A stretch of DNA of 64,000 nt. It comes from Methylobacterium sp. J-077. GTDB lineage: Bacteria; Pseudomonadota; Alphaproteobacteria; Rhizobiales; Beijerinckiaceae. Each line of letters starts with the position of its first letter. Position 1 is the stretch's first letter. Below the pieces are notes generated by a model. That model did no database searches. It was not told where the DNA came from and saw only the letters and a list, made by a program, of their open reading frames with translations. Positions 32,515 to 41,308 of this stretch are shown one piece after another. The stretch lies in NCBI RefSeq assembly GCF_022829365.1, contig NZ_JAKSYJ010000152.1, positions 1 to 64,000 of the forward strand. The letters are read 5' to 3'. A program made the translations under genes and the position numbers.

Positions 32515-33696
32515 CTACAGCACCGGATCCGCGTCGATGCGCATGCGCAGGATCGCGTAGGGTGGCTGCTGCAGGTCCTGGCCGCGGTTGTATTCCGGTC
32601 GGCGGTTGACCTGGGCGCTCGAGATGTAGAGCCATCGGTCGGGCGTGATCCAGAACGTGTCGGCCCAGATCAGGCGCGGGTCGGCGGCGAGCACCTCCAC
32701 GGTGCCGTCCGGCAGACGCCGGCCGACGGCGTTGAGCTCCTGCAGGCTGAGATAGACCCGGTCCTGCGAATCCGTGGTCAGGCCGCCGGTCATGCCCTTC
32801 TCGCCGAGATCCTGGACCTTGGCGGCGAGCGCCGCGTCGGTGATCGCGGGGTCGAGGAGCGCCGCGGTCTCCACCGCGTAGAGGCGCCGGCTCATCAGCG
32901 GCGCGTAGTACAGGCGGCTGCCGTCCGGGCTGAGCGCGATGCCGTTGGCGCCGCCCTTGGGGCTTTTCGCCGGGGCGTCCCCCTTCTGCTCCATCACCGG
33001 CCGCAGCTCCACGACCTTGACCACCCCCTCCTGCGTGGCCGTGCTGGGATGGTCGGCAAGGCGCCGCGTCACCCGTCCGCTGGCGAGGTCGACGGCCAGG
33101 ATCGCGCCCTGGCCGCCCTGGCCCTGGTCGGTGATGTAGGCGAGCGCCCGGCCGTCGCGGACGTCGACCCGCAAGTCGTTCAAGGAGGAATCGGCCACCA
33201 CGCCGGCATCGAGCGGGATCACCCGGCGGATCCGGTCCCGGGTGAGGTCGATCTCCACGAGCTTGGCGCCCCCCGGCACCGGCTTGCCCTTGCCCTCGGG
33301 CAGGCCGGAATCGAGGATCCAGAACGCGTCGTTGCGGTCGAACACCCCGTTGGGCACGTGGAACAGGGTCGCCTGCGGGTCCTTCGGGTCCGGATTGTTG
33401 GTCCGGGCGTCCGGGTAGGGCTTCACCGAGCCGTCGGGCAGCACCTCGCCGAGCGTCACCGGCTCCGAGCCGGTGAAGCGCGGCATCATCACGAACATCC
33501 GGCCGCCCCGGGCGATCGCCAGGCCGGTGGGCGTGGACGGGGCATCGGCGGCCATCGCCAGTTCCAGCACCCCGGCGGGGCGGCTGGTGGGGGGCTCGCG
33601 GCCCGGTGGCGTTCCGTGTGACGATCCGGCCCGGGCCGGTCCGGCCGCGAGGGCGACGAGGCCCGATCCGATCAGGCGGCGGCGGTCGAGGGGCAT
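32515..33696 (-). CDS. Exported yellow/major royal jelly-type protein
   Basis: The 393-residue protein has an N-terminal signal with RRRLIGSG, then a hydrophobic core ending GPARA, which could be a Tat signal. The rest is a beta-propeller of the yellow/MRJP type, related to SMP-30-like propellers. Landmarks are HVPNGVFDRNDAFWILDSGLP, ADSSLNDLRVDVRDGRALAYITDQG and GANGIALSPDGSRLYYAPLMSRRLYAVE. The bacterial function is unknown; some related propellers bind small organic ligands or act as lactonases. The start at 33696 gives the signal peptide. It is upstream of the MEKHLA gene on the same strand. Confidence 0.8.
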   Translation of the reverse strand: MPLDRRRLIGSGLVALAAGPARAGSSHGTPPGREPPTSRPAGVLELAMAADAPSTPTGLAIARGGRMFVMMPRFTGSEPVTLGEVLPDGSVKPYPDARTNNPDPKDPQATLFHVPNGVFDRNDAFWILDSGLPEGKGKPVPGGAKLVEIDLTRDRIRRVIPLDAGVVADSSLNDLRVDVRDGRALAYITDQGQGGQGAILAVDLASGRVTRRLADHPSTATQEGVVKVVELRPVMEQKGDAPAKSPKGGANGIALSPDGSRLYYAPLMSRRLYAVETAALLDPAITDAALAAKVQDLGEKGMTGGLTTDSQDRVYLSLQELNAVGRRLPDGTVEVLAADPRLIWADTFWITPDRWLYISSAQVNRRPEYNRGQDLQQPPYAILRMRIDADPVL

Positions 33697-34410
33697 GCGG
33701 TTCCTGGGACGGGATGGCGAGTCGGCGCCGCGTGGCCGGCGGACCCAGCGGCCGCGCGACCCGCGGGATCGGGCATGCCGGCCCAACGCGCCGCGGGGGC
33801 GGGCGATCCCGCCCCGGACCGAGCCGCGGCGCTGGGGTCCGGCGCTCGGATCACATGACTTTTCCCGGGGCTCGAAACGGAGCCGGCCGGATCTGATCCC
33901 GCGTATTGGCGGCCGAAAACCATCGATGTGCTCTATATCCGTTTCAACGCCGGCATTTGATAAGAATTTTTCAGACAAATATATCGCAATTATAGATAAA
34001 TAATACGGCGTTGTTTATTGATAAAACCGTTGACAGTCATGTTTACGGCGCGCTAAAACGGATTCAGTGACAGTAATAGCATCAATCGGATGGCGAAATT
34101 TCGATTGCACGACAGAAGACGATCCATGTAAGGCAGGGGTTTCCGACCGCGGATTGGCGCCGGAAAGCGTTGGCTTTGCTTCGGACGGCTGGGATCATGT
34201 CCGGATAAACCAACGGCCGGCCTCCGGTGTTCATGATCTCGCCGTCATGATAGCTGGAGTACGGTCGCCGGTGCGGCGGCCGCGCGCCGGCCGGTCGCTT
34301 CGGATAGGCCCACGCGACGGGGCCTCGCGCGCAACACGGGTCTGGACGGCCGTCTTCCGGCACTGCGGCGATCGCGGGGACCGGGCCCGAGATCGACAGG
34401 TAGGAGAGGC
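33697..34410. other. Long intergenic region with an AT-rich block
   Basis: No convincing gene lies in these 714 bases. The stretch 33940-34060 is strongly AT-rich against the GC-rich background. It contains TTGACA at 34030-34035 with CTAAAA 17 bases later, a possible promoter toward the ParA gene. A frame at 34067-34423 exists but its protein is low in order. The contrast in composition could mark a promoter region or a remnant of transferred DNA. Confidence 0.4.
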
Positions 34411-35097
34411 ATGGATCCCCTAGGATCCGGACACGAGCCGGAGGCCGCCCCGCGCGGGAACGTCCAGCCGCCGCGGATCCTCGCAGTGGCTGTGCAGAAG
34501 GGCGGCACCGGCAAGACCACGCTGGCCGCCTCGCTCGCCGTCGCGGCGGCGGAGGCCGGCGAGCGTGTGACCGCCCTCGATCTCGACCCGCAGGGCTCGC
34601 TGGCCGGCTGGGGCGCCCTGCGCCAGAGCGACGCCGTCGCGGTGGACCGGATCCAGCCCTGGGAGATCGGCCAGCTGCCGGAGATTCTGGACATCCTGGC
34701 CCAGCAGGGCACGACCCTCGTCGTCCTCGACACCGCCGGCAGCTCGGCCGGGCTGGCGCCGACCCTGAAGGACGCGGATTTCGTGCTGATGCCGGTGCGG
34801 CCCTCACGCCTCGACATCGTGGCGGCGCGCCCGACCCTCCAGGCCCTGATGAGTCTCGGCCTGCGCGGTCGGTTCGCCCTGGTGCTGAACCAGTGCCCGC
34901 CGCCGCCCTCGCCGCGCACCAGCGCCTATGCCACGCAGCTGCGGACGCTGGGGGTGCTGGCCGAGCCGGGCATCATCCACCGGGTCGATCATCAGGACGC
35001 CCTGGCGACCGGGCTCGGCGTCACCGAATACGCGCCCGCAAGCCCGGCCGCGGAGGAGATCCGGGCCCTGTGGGCCTGGATCGACGCGAAGATGTAG
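34411..35097 (+). CDS. ParA/MinD-family ATPase (orphan)
   Basis: The 228-residue ATPase has the deviant Walker A motif KGGTGKTT (about residues 30-37), a D-x-D-PQGS segment (LDLDPQGS) and the LVVLDTAGSS Walker B region. ParA-type proteins move DNA or large complexes by ATP-driven dimer cycling on the nucleoid. The first 20 residues are a proline-rich extension. No parB or other centromere protein gene is beside it, so it is more likely an orphan that positions another cargo than the chromosome ParA. It is transcribed convergently with the M20 gene. Confidence 0.85.
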   Translation: MDPLGSGHEPEAAPRGNVQPPRILAVAVQKGGTGKTTLAASLAVAAAEAGERVTALDLDPQGSLAGWGALRQSDAVAVDRIQPWEIGQLPEILDILAQQGTTLVVLDTAGSSAGLAPTLKDADFVLMPVRPSRLDIVAARPTLQALMSLGLRGRFALVLNQCPPPPSPRTSAYATQLRTLGVLAEPGIIHRVDHQDALATGLGVTEYAPASPAAEEIRALWAWIDAKM

Positions 35098-35108
35098 GCG
35101 CCCGACGC

Positions 35109-36494
35109 TCAGCCCTGAGCGAGCGCCGCCAGGATCCGCGCCCAGGAGCGCGTGCCCTTGTGGAAGCTCGTCAGGTCGTACTTCTCGTTGGGCGAGTGGA
35201 TCCGGTCGTCGTCCAGGCCGAAGCCGATCAGCAGCGTGTCGCGGTCCAGCAGCCGCTTGAAGTCGCCGACGATCGGAATCGAGCCGCCGGCGCCCACGGT
35301 CACGGCCGGCACGCCCCATTCCTCGGCGAGCGCCGCCTTGGCGGCCCCGAGCTGCGGCATGTCGAAGGGCAGGCTGATCGCCCGCGAGCCCTTGTAGGTG
35401 ATGACGTCGACTTTACAGTCCGACGGCACCCGCGCGCGCACGAAGGCCTCGAACCGCTCGGCCAGCACCTTCGGGTCCTGGTCGTCCACGAGGCGGAACG
35501 AGATCTTGGCCGAGGCGGTCGAGGCGATCACCGTCTTGGTGCCCTCGCCGGTATAGCCGCCGATGATGCCGTTGGCGTCGCAGGACGGGCGGGACTGCAC
35601 CAGCTCGATCGGCATCCGCCCGCGCTCGCCTGCGGGCTCCTTCAGGCCGATCGGCCCGAGCAGCGTCTCGGGGGTCAGCCCCAGGCCGCGCCACTGCTCC
35701 AGCACCTCGGGCGGGCGCTCGTGCACGCCGTCGTAGAAGCCCGGGATCGTCACCCGGCCCTCGGCATCGTGCAGGTCGGCGATGATCTTCGCCAGCACGT
35801 GGATCGGGTTGCGGGCGGCGCCGCCGAAGAAGCCCGAATGCAGGTCGCGGTCGGCGCAGGTGACCTTCACCTCGAAATACGCGAGCCCGCGCAGGGACGA
35901 CGTGATGGCGGGCGTGCGCCGGTCCCACATGCCGGTGTCGCACACGAGCACCACGTCGCAGCCCAGGCGGTCGCGGTTGGCCGCGACCCATTCGGGCAGG
36001 CCCTGCGAGCCGCTCTCCTCGGCGCCCTCGATCAGGATCGTGACGCCGCAGGGCAATTCGCCAGTCATCGCGATATGCGCCCGGCACGCCTCCACGAAGG
36101 TCATGACCTGGCCCTTGTCGTCCGAGGCCCCGCGCCCGACGATTTGTTTGTGACCCTCCGCGTCTGAGGCGATGCGCGGCTCGAAGGGCGGCGTGGTCCA
36201 GAGATTCTCCGGGTCGACCGGCTGCACGTCGTAATGGCCGTAGAACAGCACGTGCGGCGCGCCGGGCTTCGGCTTCGACGCCAGCACCACCGGGTGCAGC
36301 GAGGTGTCCTCCACGGAAGTCTCGAAGCCGAGCGCCGTGAGGTCCTGGGCGAGCCACGCGGCGGCGGCCCGGCAATCGCCGGCATGGGCCGGCTCGGTCG
36401 AGATCGACGGGATGCGCAGGAAGGCGAACAGCCGCTCCAGGGCGTTCTCCAGGTCCGTATCGATGTCGTTGAGGATCGCGTCGAGCGCGGCCAT
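35109..36494 (-). CDS. M20-family metallopeptidase (dipeptidase type)
   Basis: The 461-residue enzyme contains the two-zinc site of the M20 family: His87 and Asp89 in GHYDVQP, the D-D pair at about 125 (GRGASDDKG), and the catalytic Glu159/Glu160 in IEGAEESGSQGL. The lid domain has DLHSGFFGG. This pattern fits carnosinase-like dipeptidases that cleave short peptides in the cytoplasm. It has no signal peptide. With the peptide importer five kilobases upstream it may process imported peptides, but the two are not in one operon. Confidence 0.9.
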   Translation of the reverse strand: MAALDAILNDIDTDLENALERLFAFLRIPSISTEPAHAGDCRAAAAWLAQDLTALGFETSVEDTSLHPVVLASKPKPGAPHVLFYGHYDVQPVDPENLWTTPPFEPRIASDAEGHKQIVGRGASDDKGQVMTFVEACRAHIAMTGELPCGVTILIEGAEESGSQGLPEWVAANRDRLGCDVVLVCDTGMWDRRTPAITSSLRGLAYFEVKVTCADRDLHSGFFGGAARNPIHVLAKIIADLHDAEGRVTIPGFYDGVHERPPEVLEQWRGLGLTPETLLGPIGLKEPAGERGRMPIELVQSRPSCDANGIIGGYTGEGTKTVIASTASAKISFRLVDDQDPKVLAERFEAFVRARVPSDCKVDVITYKGSRAISLPFDMPQLGAAKAALAEEWGVPAVTVGAGGSIPIVGDFKRLLDRDTLLIGFGLDDDRIHSPNEKYDLTSFHKGTRSWARILAALAQG

Positions 36495-36722
36495 CGGGAG
36501 CTCCGGGATGCGGCGGGGATTTTTTTCGCGACGACAGGGTTAGCCGAGGTGCGGCGGGCGCGGCAACGGCCGAAGAGCCCGACCCTGAGACCGATCGTCC
36601 TCGGAACACGCGCAGATTGGAATGGTTATCGACGGATCTGGCCGCCCGGCCCAGGCCGCTGCAGCCCCAGACTGATCCGTTTCCTATCCGGCCCCGCGGC
36701 CGGCCCAGATCGTGGACACACC

Positions 36723-37247
36723 ATGCTTCTCGAAAAAAGTCCGCCGGTGCGGGCCGATACCGGCCTCGACATCACCCTCACGATCAACGGGCAGCGCCGC
36801 GAACTCACGGTCACGCCCTGGACCACCCTGCTCGATCTCCTGCGCGAACGACTCGACCTCACCGGCACCAAGAAGGGCTGTGACCACGGCCAGTGCGGCG
36901 CCTGCACGGTGCTGGTGAACGGCACCCGGGTGAATGCCTGCCTGACGCTCGCGGTGATGAAGGACGGCGCCGAGATCACCACGGTCGAGGGCCTCGCCGG
37001 CCTCGGCGACCGGGGCGGCAGCAACGCGCTCCATCCGATCCAGGAGGCCTTCATCGAGCATGACGCCTTCCAGTGCGGCTACTGCACGCCGGGCCAGCTC
37101 TGCTCCTCGGTCGGTCTGATGAACGAGGGCCACGCCCACAGCCGAGAGGAGATCCGGGAGGCGATGAGCGGCAACATCTGCCGCTGCGGCGCCTACACGA
37201 ACATCGTCGACGCCATCGAGGACGTGATGCAGGGAGCCGCCCGATGA
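36723..37247 (+). CDS. paoA: Aldehyde oxidoreductase, 2Fe-2S subunit (PaoA type)
   Basis: The 174-residue small subunit of a molybdenum hydroxylase carries two [2Fe-2S] clusters. The plant-type cluster uses Cys53, Cys58, Cys61 and Cys73; the second uses Cys118, Cys121, Cys153 and Cys155 (CGYC, CRCG). The subunit passes electrons from molybdenum to FAD. E. coli PaoA has a Tat signal; this protein starts MLLEKSPPVRADTG with no twin arginine, so this complex is probably cytosolic. The next gene overlaps its stop (ATGA). Confidence 0.9.
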   Translation: MLLEKSPPVRADTGLDITLTINGQRRELTVTPWTTLLDLLRERLDLTGTKKGCDHGQCGACTVLVNGTRVNACLTLAVMKDGAEITTVEGLAGLGDRGGSNALHPIQEAFIEHDAFQCGYCTPGQLCSSVGLMNEGHAHSREEIREAMSGNICRCGAYTNIVDAIEDVMQGAAR

Positions 37248-38251
37248 ACCGCTTCGACTATGTCCGCGCCGGCACGGTGGCGGAGGCGGTCCAGGCCTAC
37301 GGGGCGGGCGCGCGGTTCATCGCGGGCGGCACCAACCTGATCGACCTGATGAAGTACGACGTCGAGAAGCCTGGCCGGCTGATCGACATCACCCGCCTGC
37401 CGCTGGACGGCATCGAAGAGCACGACGGCGGCCTCCGGCTCGGGGCGCTCGCGACCAACGCCAAGGTCGCCTACGACGAGCGCGTCGCCGCGCAGTATCC
37501 GCTGCTGCGCAACGCGATCCTGGCCGGAGCCTCGGCACAGCTGCGCAACGCCGCCTCCACGGGCGGCAACCTGCTGCAGCGGACCCGCTGCTACTACTTT
37601 TACGATACGGCCACACCCTGCAACAAGCGTGAGCCCGGCACCGGCTGCCCAGCGATCGGCGGCGTCAACCGCATCCACGCGATCTTCGGGGCGAGCGAGA
37701 GCTGCATCGCCACCCACCCGTCCGACATGTGCGTCGCCCTGGCAGCGCTCGAGGCCACGGTTCGGGTGAGCGGCCCCGGCGGCGAGCGGACGATCCCGTT
37801 CGCGGATTTCCACCGCCTGCCGGGGAACACCCCAGAGCAGGATACCAACCTCGCCCCCGGTGAGATCGTCGTCTCGGTGGACCTGCCCGAGAGCAGGTTC
37901 CCGCAGCACTACACCTACCTGAAGCTGCGCGACCGGCTGTCCTACGCCTTCGCGCTGGTCTCGGTGGCGGCCGGCGTCGAGCTCGACGGCGACACCATCA
38001 AGACCGCCCGGCTGGCGCTCGGCGGCGTCGCCCACAAGCCGTGGCGGAACCGCGCGGCCGAGGCACTGCTGGAGGGCAAGCCCGCCACCCGCGAGAGCTT
38101 CCAGCAGGCGGCCGACCTCATCGTGTCCGAGGCCAAGCCGCAATCGGCCAACGGCTTCAAGATCGACCTCGCCCGGCGCGCCATCGTGCGCGGCCTCGAA
38201 CAGGCCGCTGCCGGCACGCCCCAGTCGCTCAGCGACAAGCGCATCCAGTAG
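37244..38251 (+). CDS. paoB: Aldehyde oxidoreductase, FAD subunit (PaoB type)
   Basis: The 335-residue FAD-binding subunit has the motif ARFIAGGTNLIDLMK and the second flavin segment NAASTGGNLLQRTRC. It also has a cysteine-rich insertion (RCYYFYDTATPCNK, GTGCPAIGG, SCIATHPSDMC) like the one that binds an extra [4Fe-4S] cluster in PaoB. It lies between the Fe-S and molybdenum subunits. The ATG overlaps the stop of paoA. This subunit hands electrons to the final acceptor. Confidence 0.9.
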   Translation: MNRFDYVRAGTVAEAVQAYGAGARFIAGGTNLIDLMKYDVEKPGRLIDITRLPLDGIEEHDGGLRLGALATNAKVAYDERVAAQYPLLRNAILAGASAQLRNAASTGGNLLQRTRCYYFYDTATPCNKREPGTGCPAIGGVNRIHAIFGASESCIATHPSDMCVALAALEATVRVSGPGGERTIPFADFHRLPGNTPEQDTNLAPGEIVVSVDLPESRFPQHYTYLKLRDRLSYAFALVSVAAGVELDGDTIKTARLALGGVAHKPWRNRAAEALLEGKPATRESFQQAADLIVSEAKPQSANGFKIDLARRAIVRGLEQAAAGTPQSLSDKRIQ

Positions 38252-38259
38252 GCATTCCG

Positions 38260-40512
38260 ATGACCCAGACCTTCAGCTCCACCGGCCACGACACCTTCGT
38301 CGGCAGCCCACGCAGCCGCATCGACGGACCCGCCAAGGTCACCGGCCTGGCCAAATACGCGGGCGAGTTCGCCGCCCCGGACCTCGCCTACGGCACCGTC
38401 GTGTCGAGTGCCATCGCCAAGGGCCGGATCGCGGCGATCGATTCCGCGGCCGCGGAAGCCGTGCCGGGCGTTCTCAAGGTGATCACCCACGAGAACCGGC
38501 CGCGCACCGCGTGGCGGGACAAGAACTTCCAGGACGCGGTGGCGCCCCCCGGCTCGCCGTTCCGCGCCCTCTACGACGACCTGATCGTCTATAGCGGCCA
38601 GCCGGTCGCCCTGGTGGTGGCCGAGGATTTCGAGACCGCGCGCTACGCCGCCTCGCTGATCCAGGTCCGCTACGAGGCCCAGGAGCCCGTCACCGACCTC
38701 AAGGCCGCGCGCGGCGACGCCTACGATCCGCCCAAGAAGCGCGAGGGCATCAAGCCGCCGCCGAAGCCGTGGGGCGACGCCGACCAGGCATTGGGCCGCG
38801 CGCCGATCCGCGTGCAGGGCGCCTACAGCCTCGCCAACGAGCACCACAATCCGATGGAGCCGCACGCCACGACGGTGGTGGTGGAGGCGGACGGGACCTA
38901 CACGGTCTACGACAAGATCCAGGGCGTCTCGAACAGCCACCAGTATCTCGCCAACGTGTTCGGCCTGAAACCCGACCAGGTGCGGGTGCTCAACCCCTAT
39001 CTCGGTGGCGGCTTCGGCTCGGGCCTGCGCCCGCAATACCAGGCCTTCCTGGCGATGCTGGCCGCCCAGGAGCTGAAGCGCTCGGTCCGGGTGACCCTGA
39101 CCCGCGACCAGATGTGGTCCTTCACCTACCGGGGCGAGGCCCTGCAGGCTGTCTCCCTCGGCGCAGAGCCGGACGGCACCCTGACGGCGCTCCGGCACGA
39201 CGCCGTGCAGGGCACCTCCCATTACGAGGATTACCAGGAGGTGATCGTCAACTGGTCGGGGGTACTCTACCGCTGCGATAACGTCGCCCTGACCTACCGG
39301 ATCGCCAAGCTCGACACCGCCACCCCGGGCGACATGCGCGCGCCCGGCGCCGTCACCGGCGTCTTCGCCATCGAGACCGCGATGGACGAGCTGGCCTACG
39401 CGACCGGGATGGACCCGATCGCGCTGCGGCTGAAGAACTACGCGGACTCGGACGCCACCGCCGAGGGCAAGCCGTTCGGCTCCAAGGAGCTGAAGGCCTG
39501 CTTCACGCAGGGCGCCGAGCGCTTCGGCTGGTCCAAGCGCAGCCCCGAGCCGCGCTCCATGCGCGAGGGCCGCGAGCTCGTCGGCTGGGGCGTCGCCACC
39601 GGCGTCTGGGAATCGATGATGATGCAGTCGAACGCCATCGCGACGCTGACCGCCGACGGCCACCTGACGGTGGGCAACTCGACCGGCGACATCGGCACCG
39701 GCACCTACACGATCCTGACCCAGATCGCCGCCGACACCCTCGGCCTGCCCATGGAGTCGGTCACGACCAAGCTCGGCGACACGCGCCTGCCCGAGGCGCC
39801 GGTCGCCGGCGGGTCCTGGACCGCGGCCTCCTCCGGCACCGCCGTGATGAAGGCCTGCCGCAATGTCGGCGCGCAGGTGTTCAAGCTGGCCCGCGGGCTG
39901 GAGAACTCGCCGCTGGCCAATGTCGACTTCGACCGCGCCGTGTTCGCGGACGGCCGCATTTCGGTAGCCGGCGATCCCGGCCGCAGCGTCTCGCTGGTCG
40001 AGGTGATGCGGGCCGCCGGTGTCGACAAGCTCGAGGCGGTCGAGGAGGCCGGGCCGGACAAGGATTTCAACGAGACCTACCAGGCCTACACCCACGGGGC
40101 GATCTTCGTGGAGGTAAAGGTCGACGAGGAGCTGGGCCAGGTCCGGCTCACCCGGGTGGTCTCGGCGATCGCGGCCGGCAAGATCCTGAACCCCAAGACT
40201 GCGCGCAGCCAGATCCTCGGCGGCGTGGTCATGGGGATCGGCTCGGCGCTCGAAGAGGAGTCGATGCTCGACCACCGCTTCGGCCGGTTCATGAACCACA
40301 ACCTCGGCGAGTATCACGTGCCCGTCCATGCCGACATCTACGACATCGACGTGATCTTCGTGGACGAGGAGGACAAGGCCAATCCGCTGGGTGTGAAGGG
40401 CCTGGGCGAGATCGGCATCGTCGGCACCGCGGCGGCGATCACCAACGCCGTGTTCCACGCCACCGGCAAGCGCGTGCGCGACCTGCCGATCACCATCGAC
40501 AAGCTGCTGTGA
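38260..40512 (+). CDS. paoC: Aldehyde oxidoreductase, molybdenum-binding subunit (PaoC type)
   Basis: The 750-residue large subunit binds the molybdenum cofactor and oxidises aldehydes to acids. It shows PRSRIDGPAKVTGLAKYAGEF at the start, the glycine loop GGGFGSG near residue 249, and the catalytic-glutamate segment KGLGEIGIVGTAAAI near the C-terminus. It closes the three-gene operon, eight bases after paoB. No maturation gene (paoD/xdhC type) is present beside it, so cofactor insertion must rely on a gene elsewhere. The natural substrate is unknown; aromatic aldehydes are the usual range of the family. Confidence 0.92.
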   Translation: MTQTFSSTGHDTFVGSPRSRIDGPAKVTGLAKYAGEFAAPDLAYGTVVSSAIAKGRIAAIDSAAAEAVPGVLKVITHENRPRTAWRDKNFQDAVAPPGSPFRALYDDLIVYSGQPVALVVAEDFETARYAASLIQVRYEAQEPVTDLKAARGDAYDPPKKREGIKPPPKPWGDADQALGRAPIRVQGAYSLANEHHNPMEPHATTVVVEADGTYTVYDKIQGVSNSHQYLANVFGLKPDQVRVLNPYLGGGFGSGLRPQYQAFLAMLAAQELKRSVRVTLTRDQMWSFTYRGEALQAVSLGAEPDGTLTALRHDAVQGTSHYEDYQEVIVNWSGVLYRCDNVALTYRIAKLDTATPGDMRAPGAVTGVFAIETAMDELAYATGMDPIALRLKNYADSDATAEGKPFGSKELKACFTQGAERFGWSKRSPEPRSMREGRELVGWGVATGVWESMMMQSNAIATLTADGHLTVGNSTGDIGTGTYTILTQIAADTLGLPMESVTTKLGDTRLPEAPVAGGSWTAASSGTAVMKACRNVGAQVFKLARGLENSPLANVDFDRAVFADGRISVAGDPGRSVSLVEVMRAAGVDKLEAVEEAGPDKDFNETYQAYTHGAIFVEVKVDEELGQVRLTRVVSAIAAGKILNPKTARSQILGGVVMGIGSALEEESMLDHRFGRFMNHNLGEYHVPVHADIYDIDVIFVDEEDKANPLGVKGLGEIGIVGTAAAITNAVFHATGKRVRDLPITIDKLL

Positions 40513-40521
40513 GAACGGGTG

Positions 40522-40547
40522 GCCGATGTTTCACGGGAAACATCGGC
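40522..40547. promoter_or_regulatory. parS-like palindrome
   Basis: The core at 40527-40542 reads TGTTTCACGGGAAACA, one base from the ParB binding site TGTTTCACGTGAAACA. It lies in a longer symmetry with 11-base arms, GCCGATGTTTC and GAAACATCGGC. It sits just after paoC and has no T-run, so a terminator is less likely. Function is inferred from the match only. Confidence 0.4.
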
Positions 40548-40576
40548 TGCATCCGGGACCCATGATCCGGTACAGG

Positions 40577-40607
40577 AAGGCCGCCGCACCCCCGTGCGGC
40601 GGCCTTT
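40577..40607 (+). terminator. Probable terminator of the pao operon
   Basis: A very stable stem pairs AAGGCCGCCGCA with TGCGGCGGCCTT around a short C-rich loop. Only TTTCC follows, so the T-run is weak. It lies 65 bases after the paoC stop and before the EamA gene. Confidence 0.55.
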
Positions 40608-40622
40608 CCGCGCGAGACCCCC

Positions 40623-41060
40623 GTGAGCCACCTCCTGCGATCCTGGCGCTTCTGGGCGCTCGCCGCCGCCGGCTTCGCGGCGCTGACCGCGATCCTCGCC
40701 AAGGTCGGGGTCACGGGCGTGCAGTCGGATGTCGCGACCTTCGTGCGCACCCTGGTGATCGTCGCCTTCGCGGGGGCGATCGTGGTCGGCTCCGGCCAGA
40801 CCGGAGGGCTCGTGCAGATCTCCGGCCGCAGCCTGGTGTTCCTGATCCTGTCGGGGCTCGCCACCGGGGCGTCCTGGCTGTGCTATTTCCGGGCGCTGTC
40901 GCTCGGGGATGCGGCCCGGGTCGCGCCGCTGGACAAGCTCAGCGTCGTGCTGGTCGCGCTCCTCGGGACCAGCCTGCTCGGCGAGACCCTGAGCCTTGCG
41001 GCCTGGGCCGGCGTCGCGCTGATCGCCGCTGGGGCCGCCCTGGTCGCCTCGGGCTGGTGA
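40623..41060 (+). CDS. EamA-type small transporter
   Basis: The 145-residue membrane protein has four to five helices and the pattern of a single EamA (DMT-superfamily) repeat. Landmarks are GLATGASWLCYFRALSLGDAARVAPLDKLSVVLVALLG and LAAWAGVALIAAGAALVA. Single-repeat members act as dimers. The substrate is unknown. A GTG serves as start. No partner gene is adjacent. Confidence 0.8.
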   Translation: MSHLLRSWRFWALAAAGFAALTAILAKVGVTGVQSDVATFVRTLVIVAFAGAIVVGSGQTGGLVQISGRSLVFLILSGLATGASWLCYFRALSLGDAARVAPLDKLSVVLVALLGTSLLGETLSLAAWAGVALIAAGAALVASGW

Positions 41061-41143
41061 TCGTCGCGCGCGATGCGCGCCGGCGTACCGATCCGTTTAC
41101 CGGTCGGGCGCATCGTGGTGGTCTCTTGCGCAGGAGACCTTCC

Positions 41144-41299
41144 ATGGAAGCGGTCTATCGCGGCTTCGAGACCTCGCTGATCGGTCTCGCCCTCTGCCTC
41201 GGCCTCGGCGCTTGCCTCATGCTCGGCACCAGGCCGGCGGCGGGCGACGGGCTGGCCGTCACCCTGCCGATGCTCTCCGTGACGCTCGGCGGTCCCTGA
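41144..41299 (+). CDS. Small membrane or exported peptide
   Basis: This 51-residue protein has one hydrophobic helix (LIGLALCLGLGACLMLG) and a short tail. The LGAC within it could be a lipobox, but the charge pattern before it (MEAVYRGFETS) is weak. A CAGGAG ribosome site lies eight bases before the ATG. It is too short to assign. Confidence 0.45.
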   Translation: MEAVYRGFETSLIGLALCLGLGACLMLGTRPAAGDGLAVTLPMLSVTLGGP

Positions 41300-41308
41300 G
41301 CCGGCGCC

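Noticed and set aside
34067-34423. Possible gene before ParA
   Set aside because: The product is Arg/Gly/Asp-rich with no order, overlaps the ParA start, and begins in AT-rich spacer sequence.
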